Notes under the pieces: generated by a model
The model's input: the letters and a program-made list of their open reading frames with translations, nothing else
What the model was told of the DNA's origin: nothing
The model's database searches: none
Part shown: positions 11,371 to 23,060 of the stretch, one piece after another
Layout of the letters: every line of letters starts with the position of its first letter
Position numbering within the stretch: position 1 is the first letter of the stretch
Assembly (NCBI GenBank): GCA_003439945.1
Contig: QVRM01002067.1
Location: forward strand, 496,001 to 560,000
Origin: Dermanyssus gallinae
Lineage: Eukaryota > Arthropoda > Arachnida > Mesostigmata > Dermanyssidae
Length of the DNA stretch: 64,000 nucleotides
Direction: 5' to 3'
Position numbers and translations under genes: made by a program

Positions 11371-11425
11371 GCAGTGTGTCCCGACCGCCTAAGAAGAGTA
11401 AACTCCACGCTAAAAGAAAGTTAGC

Positions 11426-12143
11426 GTGAAGAAAACGGACGGAACACGGAAAGCGCGGAAGAACAAGCAGTCACGGTTGATGGAAGGCGGAGATCTGCTT
11501 GTGCCAACAAAGCCGATCGACGACAGCGCCACTGGAGTGAATAGCAAGGCCAGTCTCTGCGGCGCCAAGCGCAGTGCTACAGCAGCTGGTCTTAACAGCA
11601 GCGGTAGCAGTAGCGGCGGCAACAACAACACCGCCACTACCATCCGATGGATGACAACACGCCAACGGCAAGGGAAGCGGCAGCGGCCGCAACGTCGCCA
11701 ACGGAGAGAACCGCAGAGGCGAGGAAAGACGAGGAAGACAACGATGGTTTTGTCACCGTCCAGCGGAGGAGGAGCGGCAAAACAAAGCATCGTATGCATA
11801 AAGGCAGTGCAGCTGATGGAGTAGGAGATCTTGAAGTGTATGCTGGGCCAGGCAGGTTCAGCGCGCTGAGAGTAGCACGGTGGCGGCGAAAACGTCAGCT
11901 GTTAACCTACACACATAGCTCGTTAACAGGAGCATTTGTGTAAAGGCAGTATTCAAAATGCGGACGCAGGGAACTGATGCCGTGTTCTGTGTAGTGCTGG
12001 GTGACGGCGAGTACGCAAAGTGCAGCAAGAGTGAATTCTGGCCAAAAGGTATCCTATTTCGTCGTTGGGCTGGTGGTGCTCCCTACGAGAAAATGGTTAT
12101 GGAAAGCTTTATAGCGCTTGGCGGTCCGGCTCTTCGCAAGTGA
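11426..12143 (+). pseudogene. ORF1-like region of family C LINE
   Basis: Two frames must be joined. 11426-11824 is low-complexity (Ser/Gly/Asn, then Arg/Gln rich). In another frame at 11647-11943 there is a DNDGFVTVQRRR segment of a kind common before the RNA-binding part of LINE ORF1 proteins. 11958-12143 encodes a separate 61-residue piece with CSKSEFWPKGILFRRW. The product was probably a nucleic-acid-binding ORF1 protein. No knuckle or RRM can be identified with confidence. The frame changes indicate decay. Confidence 0.5.
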
Positions 12144-12167
12144 CTGAACAGATCTAGAGATGCTAAC

Positions 12168-14820
12168 GTGGAGACTACTAGGTCTCTGCGGCTGCTTCTT
12201 TGGAACTGTGAGGGACTAAGAGGAGCAATAGACCTAGCGCCAGTTGACATGCTTACGTCGGTGGACATTGCACTCCTTACGGAGACCTACCAGCGGGAGG
12301 AACTGCATATCAATAATATGCGAGGGTTCCACCAGCTGGCAGTTCTACCAGCTGGAGGCCGTGGTAGACCAGTGGGTGGATTATCAATCTACCTACATAA
12401 ACGTTTACCGCCGATGCAATGTGTGAGGAAGAACGATTTCTATGTGTGTCTCTCGTCTATGAGGGTGAACATAGCCGTCTTCTACCTCCCCCCACATCTT
12501 GACTCGGCAGGGGTCGCTAACACGGTGAGTTCCGGTATATCAGGTTTCGACCTGTCTATGCCAACCATCGTCGGTGGCGACTTCAATGCCCGTATTGATG
12601 GTGGGGCTACTAACGATAAAGGAGAGGTGCTGCTCCAGTTGATGGAATACTTTGGTCTGAGATGTGCAAATGCACGCGAAGACCACACGTATATAAGTCA
12701 TAACGGAAGCAGCACCATTGACCTACTGTTTCACAACCTTGTCGATGGCGAAATTAAAAGCTTCGATGTTCTCGAGGTGGCTGCAAGGAAGCACCTACCG
12801 GTGTCAGCAGTCGCAAATATTCCAGATATCTGGTTTAAGCAGCAAGGCGACCCACACCTGGTTGCCACGAGGCGTGTTGACCTTTCACTATTAGAGGTTG
12901 ATAGCCTCGAGGTGAGCTGTGATGTGGATACTTGTTGTAAACTGCTAGAGAGAACCATGAGAAGTGCAGTCAGGTGGAAGAGACCGGGGCAGAGGAGATC
13001 ACGACAGTGGTTTTCTCAGGCTTGCTATCTCGCCCACCGTGGGGTGCTCTAGCTTTTGCGTCAAGCGAGGGTAAAGGCACCACCACAGCTGCTAGCCAGA
13101 CGCAGGCTTGACTACTTTAATAGTAGAAAAGCTTACATAAAGCTATGTCTTGACCACAAGCGTGAATACTCTAGGCGCGAGGAAATCCGACTGCTCGAAA
13201 GAGCGGAGCGCAAGCCCTCAGCCTTCGTCGTACGGTCTCGTGGGCGGGGCAAACCACCTGCTCAGCGACGAACAGGTAACGAGTCACCTGACCGGTCTTC
13301 TATATAACCGCGAGACGGTACGCCTGGCTCCAATGATTGAGCACCCGCTCACATTGGAGCAGGATACTATGAATCTGCCCTTTGAGGTAGAAGAAGTAAG
13401 TCAGGTTCTGCACTCTCTTCCGAGAGGAAAGAGTGCGGGGCCAGACCAAGTGTACTATGAGCACTGGGTGCAGTCTGAGCCACTTTTGGCAAACCATCTT
13501 TGTGATTTCTTCAACGAGATCATGAAGAGGGGACAAATGCCAGGAGCCTGGCATATCGCCAGGCTTTCTCTTTTATTTAAGGGTAAGCATGGTGATGACA
13601 GATGAGACCCAAACTTATACCGCGTTATAGCGTCTGAAAGGACGCTGAAGAAGATTTTTTGCAAATTGATTATAAAACGGATCGAATACGTTGTCGACCA
13701 GACCCTTGCACCGGAGCAATTCGGCTTTCGAAGAGGTCGAGGAACGCGTGATGCAATCCATGTGCCTCAGTCAGAGATAGAGCGAGCTGTGGCAAAGCCC
13801 GGACGCCATTTGTATGCAGTTTTTATAGACTGCGTCAAGCCTTTCGACAAAGCACCTCGAGATCTCTTAGTGAAGTCATTCCGATACGCGGTGGCTCTCT
13901 TCTAAGCGTAATTTCCAGTTTCTTTGATGAGGACACCTTACTGGTACAAGGCGAGCAAGAAGTGTTGCAGGTAAGGCAAAATGTGGGAACCCCGCAAGGC
14001 GACCCATTGAGCTGCGTCTCCTTCACTCTTCTGCTTGCCTATTTTGTTGATTATATTCGACAAGAGTTCCAGAAGACCACAGTTGTGATGTACGCAGATG
14101 ACATAGTGGTCGCTCATCACGACCTGGGTGCCATCAAGCGCAGCACTTCTCTGGCGGAGGTGTTCCTTGTCTCAAGAGGGCTGGAAATACACGCCATGAA
14201 GACCAACCTTAACTTATCTTTATGGAGAAATAGGCGATGTCCGGCGACTGTGCGTCCCGACGGCAGTGGCGCTGTTCTACCTCAAGGTTGTTCCGGTGCT
14301 GATTTATGGTCTTGACAGAGTATGGGAACACCTCACTCGGGCAAACTTTGGTTTGCTTAAAAGGTGTTTTACAATGTACATGAAGCGAGTACTTTGCCTG
14401 TCAATGCGGGCAAGGAGCCGCTTTGTGTACCTAATGTCAGGCTGTGCACCAGTTGTTGAGATAATTCGATTGAGGTTGAAGACGCCGCGTACAGTACCAT
14501 TCGAGAGCTTTATCTCGGAATGGGAAAATAAAGTTGAACAAGTCCGACGAGAGGTCGGAGACCTGGATGTTTTCAGGGCCTCTCACCTCTGGTCTGTTCT
14601 TGCGTGTGACAATCGCCACGTCTATACCAGATACATAGTTCATGGCTATCATCACCTGGTTTGTTCTAATACGAGCTTCCACGAAGAGTACACAGAGTGC
14701 GTCTGTCGACTATGCTCTCAGGCGTGTACTAAGTTTCATGCATCTGCCTGCCTGGCCCTTGCGAAGAGATCACTGCACTGCCTCTCTCGAATAACATGCC
14801 GCGAGCAGCTGAGTGTATAA
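12168..14820 (+). pseudogene. ORF2 (apurinic endonuclease + RT) of family C LINE, copy 1
   Basis: 12168-13052 encodes the endonuclease: LLLWNCEGLRGA, TETYQREE, VGGDFNARIDGG near 12570, and STIDLLFHN near 12715. After a stop at 13052 the linker and RT follow in other frames: KSAGPDQVYYEHWV near 13430, PEQFGFRRGRGTRDAI near 13710, FIDCVKPFDKAP near 13825 (Val where Ala is usual), VGTPQGDPLSC near 13985 and VMYADDIVVAHH near 14090. The thumb and tail at 14266-14820 read LKRVL-like motifs (MKRVLCLSMRARSRFVYL) and end with a Cys-rich tail (CVCRLCSQACTKFH). Compared with copy 2, about 55 codons after the RT core are missing near 14205. Four or more frame breaks; inactive. Confidence 0.82.
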
Positions 14821-14870
14821 TTGTATAATATGTATATACAATATGTTTTAGGTCATTCAGCCACTTGTCA

Positions 14871-15819
14871 TATATTACGCTTCTCACAGCCTCCGAAAAT
14901 TGCCCTTTACATATTATGTCGCATACCTTGGTGGGTGTTTCCAGCACGTCGTCGTGGCCTCCGTTGAAAAAGACATTTTATATGGTCAGGCGTGAGGCCG
15001 CCGAGGCCTCCGATTGCAGCATTGAAATACTGCGAACTGTCTTTGCGACATCTTCGCTCGAGCACGATTTGACCGTTGGCAAGCCGATAGGCGAGGGTGG
15101 CACTACGTCCCTTGAAGGAGCAGGAGTGTCACAGGAAGACAACATTCTAATAGCATCCCGCACGTTAAAATGCATAAAGAGTTTGTAAGCAGCAACCAGA
15201 CCGGCGGGCTTTATCCGTAATTACACGTTTGTCTCGGCTTTCGACCTCCACGCGAGTGAGAGCAGCACTCCTAAAAGGGACACCTTTTCCATGACCACGC
15301 TGGCCAGGCTATGGCTTCTGAGTTCCTTTGTCGATTTACAAGACTTTTGGGGCAAGGGTGAGCAGCGCGAAGCAGCATTTTTTTTCACATCTTTGAGCAG
15401 ACGGGATTAAGACCCCGTGGAGAGGGGTTCTCGCTCGTTGTAGGATTCTGCACAACACCTTGCATGTAATTTTGGCGTTGGCGAAGAACTGGTGAAGACG
15501 AGGAGGAGCAGAGGGCAGCAGATGTGAACTAGGTAACGACCCTTTATTCGCTCGCGGCTGGCTGCCGGGGTATGGAAGAGGTTCTACTAGGGAAGCGCGA
15601 AAAAGCAGCAGCTGTGAAACGCTGCTAGTTGTGGCAGCGGTCTGTTCCTTTAGCTAGGCTATCTTCTTCTGAGTACTTTCTGCGGGAGTCCGAGCACCCT
15701 TCCTCGTAGGAAAGCTCACTAAATACCACGGGAATTGACGTTCAACCATTGCTGCTGCTTCTCCTGTGAAATATTCATCGCTTTCCTTAAATTTTGCAAG
15801 CCTTGGATTCATATATTCG
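14871..15819. other. Intergenic stretch, nothing recognised
   Basis: Short open frames exist on both strands (for example 14978-15175 and 15654-15863 on the minus strand), but none has a recognisable domain and none continues across frames. It separates LINE family C from copy 2 of the dispersed repeat. Confidence 0.4.
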
Positions 15820-17575
15820 TAACAATGATATGTTTGTAATTCAGCAACGTATGTGCTTAGCAAAAGTGTACTGGCCCTTCGTTATCGATTTTCTACTGCA
15901 ATAAGATCAGTCGGTATGCACGTGTAAAACGGCAATGGATTGTTCGCCTTATAAAATTATTGTTTTACTATTCAGACGCTTTACATGAAAAACCATAAGC
16001 ATATTTATTGCGAAGCTCTGTAAAATCATACTATATATTAAAAACTACAGGGTCAGTTATTACTCAGATCTGTCAAATCAAATAATCCGCGTTATGGCAA
16101 TTTTTAGTCCTAAAAGTCATGTAACAACGATTCTTATTGGAGTATTAGTTTTTAGTCTTTACGTAGATCGTCTGCTACTTCCCGTGACTCCTACCAGGCC
16201 TCTCATACATGCTCATTTCAGGTGGACCATTTATCGTCAGACGCAGACTCCTCATGATACTTATGCGCCATGCGGATCGCAATGAGCGGTAAGTTCTTTC
16301 TAGGTTGACACTGTGCGTGGTGGGAGTCATAGTTTTAGAGCGATATATGTATATATATATATATATATATAACCATTATCTCGCCTCTCCAAACAATTAT
16401 TAGCGGGCCTTACCGTTCGGAAATGCTTTTGAAAGGAAACAAGAAGAGCTTAGGCCTAAATCATTCCGGAAAACCAACAAAGCACCCAGAATCTTACTGA
16501 GAGTGGCTTAATAATATATCTGCCTATCACAAGAATTTTGCACCCACCACCTGCAACCAGGACATAGTCTTAAACGTGGTCACGTTGCTACTCGGAACTG
16601 GCTTCTTCTTGGGTATAAAAGCTCTAGGGAAGGGATACACAGTTACCAGGAGAAATAAGAATGCCATCTAATGAGAGGCAGACAAAAGCCGACATGTCAG
16701 CCCACTAGAAATAGGCCAGCCTCTGCTAGTTACGATGCGCTTCTGCAAATTGCCCGAAGAGACAATCAAGGATCTGACATAAAAAAAAAACTAATAGGGT
16801 TGTTCAGCTTCGAGGCTCGAATTTTACACAGCCAATCAACAAGGGGTGTCTCCATATTGATCGGCCGTTGCCTTAAACAAGCAAGAGCACTATTGGCCGA
16901 GGACAATACCCTTGTTTAGAGCACACAGTCCCTGACATTAATAGGAATATGCAGCAGTAGTAACGGTGGTTTATTGGGAGGACCTCCTGGAGAAGCTCGG
17001 CAAAACGGCGACGGCGCCTTCCAACACTTCTGGCAGGCGACCTGAATTGTCGTTTAGACACTGAGCATTTCCTCGCACCGCTGCATTTAGACCCATAGAA
17101 AAGTACTTTGTTTGCACCTGCACGACGCCTTTACATTTTACTTTCATTTTGATTGTGGATATAGAGCCTATTGAGGCGGGTCATCCACAATTGACTGTTT
17201 CATATTTCCTGTCCTTGATGTAGATCATGAGTCTTCGATAAACCAGAAGCACATTAGCCTCGGAAAGCACGTTAACGTAAATATGCTCTTCACTAGCCCA
17301 CATCGGTGGCATCTCAAACAGCTGGATGCAGCGTCCCCGGTGGAATATTCGGGCTCACTGACGAAGGCCCTCTGCTCTATGACATATTGGACCAAGGCGT
17401 CAAATCGAAGATCATTCAAATGGTTTAACTCTATAGATCAAACATTTTCGGCTCCTGTGCAAATCCAGTAGTTGCGGTTGCCTTTGCGAGCACTTTGAAT
17501 GAAGTTTTGATTCCCTCTCAGCAAGAAAGGTGCCTTTCTTACTTCAAGAAACCCAGTGTGCCATGGGTGAGGGGC
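15820..17575. repeat. Dispersed repeat, copy 2 (uninterrupted)
   Basis: It aligns by eye with 5735-6288 plus 8690-9775. Here the central (TA)n tract (16343-16371) is intact and runs directly into CCATTATCTCGCCTCTCC and CAAACAATTATTA, so it represents the site without the R2-like insertion. Identity looks roughly 80 percent with many small indels. No intact reading frame. Confidence 0.7.
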
Positions 17576-17735
17576 TGACGTTAGGGACCGACATTAGGGC
17601 CGACCCCAGCCAAGATTAACCGTCCATGGAAGTGCTTTTCGCATTGCTTTATAGACGGACTCCCATAAATACAAATGTGCGACCGTGGGGCTCGAACCCG
17701 CGCACCTATGTGCCGGTCGCGAGACGCAGACGGCT
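17575..17735 (-). mobile_element. tRNA-derived SINE (family 1), copy 3, head-truncated
   Basis: The minus strand keeps GGTGCGCGGGTTCGAGCCCC (B box GGTTCGAGCCC), GCACATTTGTATTTATGGGA, GTCCGTCTATAAAGCAATGC and GGACGGTTAATCTTGGCTGG. The A-box end is altered beyond recognition. It abuts the right edge of copy 2 of the dispersed repeat. Confidence 0.78.
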
Positions 17736-17739
17736 CACG

Positions 17740-19390
17740 ATGTGTGTTAATCTTGTTTCTGAAAAGCAGAATTTAAGAGAAAACAGGTCGCATGGAGCTT
17801 TTAATTCTAAGCTTCTAAGCTTCTAAATACACCCACAACATTATCGTTAGTAGTAATTGTAGTAAATTAATCAACTCTTTCATACACAAATAGAATAGTG
17901 GAAGACCATTTGACGACCTGACATTTCACCAATTGACGAACGACTAAGAAACAAATGATCCTACGCCCAGGAGCCATTTTTTAGCGCCAGAATTTTCGCT
18001 GAGCTTCTGCGGAAGCTCTATTCAGTACCTCGTTACGCGAGTTAAAAGACAGCGTGTGACCGCCGGGGTTGTGAGCTTGGAAAAATCCTGATGGGTATGC
18101 GGATCTTCAAAGAGAAGCAGGGTCACATTTATCTGGTTTTTCTCTAGACCACCACTTTGAACGCATTAAATTGACCACTATACGCGTCAACCTTCAGCTT
18201 GTTCACCTTACGTTGATCACGATATGTGGACTTCCTCTCATGTTAAGACACCATCTGCGTGAGCGATTCGTCGCGTTAGTTCCACTCTGTGGTGGTCGAC
18301 GGCATCCTTGTTTCTCCGAACGACCCGCCGCAAGCCTTGCTTCCCAGCCGGCTTCGAAACACCGAATCTTAGGTGGTCGCTATTGGTGTCTTTTTGGCGG
18401 TTGTTCTTTTGAGCCTGGAGATATCTTATTAACTACGCAGCTTACTGCCGTTGGATTACACCGGCATCGCTCTAGGCATACAAGTGTCTTGGGACAACTG
18501 AATGTAAAATACACTTAAAAACATCTAGGAGTCAAACCGAGGCTCGCCAACTAGCAGTCGATGAGGCTGCCAGCAGGCGACGATGCCTGAGTAAACCCCG
18601 CCCACTCATAAGCTAGTCGCAGCAATTTCTCATAGCTTGGTTACAACCTGATAGCGAGCGATGGCGTTGGCAAACCTTCTAAAGCGTAACCAGAGTGCCC
18701 CAGGCTTATGGTGTGCATCGCTAGAACGATATATATATATATATATATAAGCGTTCTAACTACTGTTCGAAACAAGGCGGTGCCATTATCGGCCATAAGT
18801 TGGAGCTTTGGCTTTCGTGGTTGTAGGTGTTGGGCGTCGTTGTCATTGCTCTGCTGCTATACATATACGTCTGCAGAAGAAAGCCTGTAGAACTTCTAAT
18901 AGCGAAAACGCGATGACGATAGATGCATTCAGACGATATTGTGCTACAGGCAACTTCGCATTGATTTCGACGTTGCAAACTATACAAATTACAGTCAAGC
19001 CGTTTGCAAACTATCCAAATTACAGTCAAGCGTTTTGATCGATTTTATGGGAGTCAATACGCAACGTCATTGTAAATAAAGCCCAAACGCTTAAGGAATT
19101 GCGCTAATTGCAACCAAGGATATTCTAACGATGGCTACCAATTATATGCTAAAAAATAATTTTTGTAGTATTTTTAGTTTTTAGCATTTGTGTCATGCAC
19201 CCATGGCAGTTCGCCAAATTTTTGATCCACATTAAACTGAGACTTTGTTGTTTACGCCTTTTTAAAATACTGTCGTATGCGTAACTAACCTCTTAGGCAA
19301 AGCAGGTTTTATACAAATCATTACTACCGTATGCAGTATTTTGCTCTAGCCACCCTGTCAGCTGTATCACTTACTTAAGCTTCTGGTTTA
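17740..19390. other. Upstream flank of the SR-B gene; no gene recognised
   Basis: It contains a (TA)n tract at 18729-18749 and a two-copy tandem repeat of about 30 bp at 18971-19031 (unit containing CAAATTACAGTCAAG). An open frame of 115 codons at 18171-18518 has no recognisable domain. If the SR-B gene has an additional 5' exon or promoter near its first recognised exon it should lie here or further upstream, but I could not identify it. Confidence 0.4.
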
Positions 19391-19391
19391 T

Positions 19392-22300
19392 GTGTTTATA
19401 AAAATTGCAGTCATGGCTGTTATTCTGCTACCTATCGACATCGGTCTGTTAATTTGGACTTTAAAAGAAATGCAGCGCGAGCAGCCTAAGCCTTTTCTGA
19501 GACATTCTTTTCTAGACAGGATATATTTCGGTTCTCCGATATATTCCTACCAATCACTCTACGTGTTCAATCTCACGAACTATAACGATTTTATAAAGGG
19601 AGAACGACCGATCGTGCGCGAACTCGGACCGTACGTATTCAGGTTAGTTTGCCTTAGGTGTACAGCCCTTAAAATTATATTTAGAATAGTTTGGGTATGT
19701 ATATAGGTTGTCGCTGCATTTGGTTGCACGTGCTTTTCGTATGCGTCATCACGGGTCTTACAAAGCATTTAGTTACATTTTGTTGATTGATATGCTAGGT
19801 ATTTTGTGAGATAAATTGCATGTCATACTAATATGAGTGGCAGGTCTGTTATTTTAAGGGCACCTTCACATAGGGCCCTTGAAGAGGACGCAGAGGACAA
19901 TATTTTCATTTATTCAGCTAGCGTAGGCTCTTAAACTTAAGAGCGATAGGTGGATTTGGGATAGGCAGGAACTAGATCTTGGTTTAAATTGATAAAAATC
20001 ATACGCAGCAGTCTACAATATAGTTCAAATGATGATCGGAGTCAAGATTAGGTGAAACTTATACTTCTTACTTAGGGGTCTGAATAAAAGTTAGTAGAAC
20101 CTTATTATTCAATCAATTATGCATATTCGAGATAATTGTTAACCTTAGAAATAACATGATGTGCCTGACTTGTCACTAAGCTTGATTTGGAAAAACGTTT
20201 ACGTAAAAATGTTATGCCTTTATAAAATTTATGATGTGCAGCTAAAGACATCTGAGTATTCAAGCTTTTAAAGCATAAGAAAGTCGGGAGTGTTGTCTAA
20301 GTCGGCATTTTCATCAAGATAGGTCCCGCTGAACGCCCTACATAAAAATATGTTAAACACAAGCTGGCCAATAGGGAGTAAACCATGTTTTGATGGGTTA
20401 TTACTATCACTATTATTATGTTTTATTTCTCGCTTAGTACATAATACGTTTTTACTTGCCTTGACTTTTACAGGGTTGAATATAGAAGGGAAGAAAGCGA
20501 ATTCACGGGCGATCTTCTTCATTATACTGATAAAAAGATGTTTATCTTTGAGCCCAAAATGTCTAATGGCAGCCTGGAGGAAACCATTACAACTGTAAAC
20601 TTTGCTGCTATTATGTTTTTTTTCCCAAACGGCACGCAGCGCTGGACATTACAAAAAAAGAGCCTTTTTCTAAATATCACTGTCTACGAATACTTTATAA
20701 ATGGGTAAGCTGGATTTTTTGCAACATTTCGTGTATTGGATTCTTCAAAAAGAAAAGGCATACGTTTTTACTTTTTATGAATGATTAGATCACATTTTAT
20801 ATTTAGGGTTTGTCATACTTTGTCGAAGGGTCTCTAAAAGCGTATTTTACATTACGGAGCAATATGGCTTAGTGGAAAAGTCTTTGCCTTGCGTTCGGGA
20901 AAACTAGGTTCGAGACCCAGACCGGCCACTCCTAAATTGGTTTGCATGGTTTTCAATTTATGCCGGAGTGGAATAAAAATCAGTCATAACATGAAAAAAA
21001 ATGTACACGGGCAATAGCCTAACGGAAAATCTAAAAAAACATAATATAGGTTTGATGATCCCTGTACTTTAAAAACCTGTCGTTCACAGCAGACTTTTTC
21101 TAGGTAAAATATTAACACCGAAAACCTTAACCATGGCAAAATAAATATAGAACGTACTTAGAGAATAGGTAAGCACTAGCAGCGTTCCATACCACTAGAC
21201 AAAACGCTTGGCAAATGTGGTCAAAAATAAATTTATAAATGTGAGTGCACAATTTTGAACAAAGCCGGAAAAGTTACTTCAAAAGCAATATACGAAAAAA
21301 ATATATTATCTGGCTCTCTAAAGTACTTACACATGATGCTGTTTCTGGTTTCGTTTGTGTAAATAGTTTAGCAATTAGTTTGTGTAAAAACATTAATCCA
21401 TGTGCATCTTCATATGTGAGCATATGCTTCAGTAGCACAGTAGCTATACATTGAGCTATGTACAAACCCCGCTTTCGTTCTGCGAAGTGTCTTTTCGATA
21501 TTATTTTAATTGGGAGCTAATTACGTCTTGCTGGTCTATGACCACAGTTGTTGAAAGCGACCTGCTTAAGCCTAATTTTGTTTAGTTCCCCAAGGCTCAC
21601 GTACCTTTACTCTAAATCGTAGGCGCCATTGATATAGGTTTTGCAAGAAGGTGCTATATACGGAGAATTCATCAGAGTTACATAACTCTGTAGCTGTATA
21701 GCAATTAATAAAATTATAATAATTAATAATAAATAATTAAAAAGAATTATTATTAATTATTATAATTAATTAATTATTAATTTCGAATAATAAAAAATTA
21801 TTAAAACATTATCAATTAATTATTATTATTAATTAATTATTAATTTCGAATAATTGTTAAACAACATTTCCATTCACTTATTGTGCACATTTTTGAGAGC
21901 CGACGGGGAGCCCTTCCGTGTTTATCCTAAACCCGTCCGGTCTCGACATATTCACAACGATTTACACCTCTTCCTGCAGTGGACCAGTCGAGTTGAGCAT
22001 TTGAGCGCCGGTGGACAGCTTTCCGGAGTAATATGAATTTGTCCGCTTTGCCCGCTATCGAAACAGCTTAGGCGAATGCCCAGGCGAATGCACAGACGCT
22101 GCACCACAACAATGTGCCGTTCAGCAACAATGCCACAGCAGCAACAGCTAGTTTATTGTTGCGAGCTTGAGCTTCCTGCGCAAAAACACTTACTAGTGGT
22201 GACGTATCTAGACGTGACCGGCTGCAGGCGTGCTATGCACTATGTTTCAAAGGCGTATGCTTCTAGAAAGCTAAGCTTGCGTACACTTACACGCGAGTCC

Positions 22301-23029
22301 ATGGTGATGGGACACTGATTGACATAGATCAAGAAGATGACACTTTATAAGCTGTCATAAACGCAGCAATAGGCAGTCTCGACGGAAGCGGGCGTGCTTG
22401 TAGTTTTCGCGGCCCTGCTACCTGAAACGCCGCGAGGTTTTGGAGCTCCGATGCTTAGATAATTACAGAGCGTGGACTACTGTATGGACAACAGAGGACC
22501 GAATAAAAGCAGCTGTTCACAAGTGCAAGCGCTGGATTGATGATGAGGGGTGAAAGAGGAGCCTCATATGTACATTATACACCGGCAAAAAAGGAACATG
22601 CACCACATGTACTAGAAGCTAAGAAGTCAGCATTTGATTTTGCTATTATGCGGCCCAGTTGCCCCCACGTCGGAATCAGCTATTGAGTATCCACTTAGGG
22701 TCAGCACCTCATAAGTTATTTCGAACAGAAGAAGGCCGCCAAACGTCTGCGTAGTCTCTTGAGGCAGAAAAGCAGTAGTCGCTATGGGACCAATTATAAA
22801 CACTGGCTAGACTCGTGCTAGAAATGCAGGAAAGTTGGTTATTAACTCTGTTCAACTATATAGTCGACAAAAAGCCCATCGAGCCAATCCATCCCTGCTA
22901 TTCAAGAAAAACGCAATTTTATAGACAACCAAAATCTCCATCGAAACGCACATTTATAAGAATCTTTTGTAATTCGATTATTGTAATACTGCTTTCAACT
23001 ATCTGGAAGGTCCTACCGGATACAGAAAG

Positions 23030-23060
<31 letters not shown>

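Larger units (their letters stand above)
11400..14870 (+). mobile_element. Non-LTR retrotransposon family C, copy 1
   Basis: This element contains a short ORF1-like region followed by an endonuclease-RT ORF2, all on the + strand and broken by several mutations. A second, 5'-truncated copy lies on the minus strand at 44169-46373, and a C-terminal fragment of the same superfamily lies at 41240-41660. The 3' end is A/T-rich (GTATAATTGTATAATATG after the ORF2 stop). The clade is not assigned; the endonuclease is of the apurinic type and there is no restriction-like nuclease. Confidence 0.8.

Noticed and set aside
18171..18518. A 115-codon + strand open frame upstream of the SR-B gene
   Set aside because: No recognisable domain or hydrophobic segment, and no splice context linking it to exon 1.
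20855..20935. A possible functional tRNA gene
   Set aside because: The A and B boxes are perfect, but the acceptor stem pairs only partly and a repeat-like body with an A-rich tail follows, so a SINE is the better call.
22076..22318. Gln-rich open frame in SR-B intron 2
   Set aside because: Short, low complexity in part, without a family motif; not supported as a gene.
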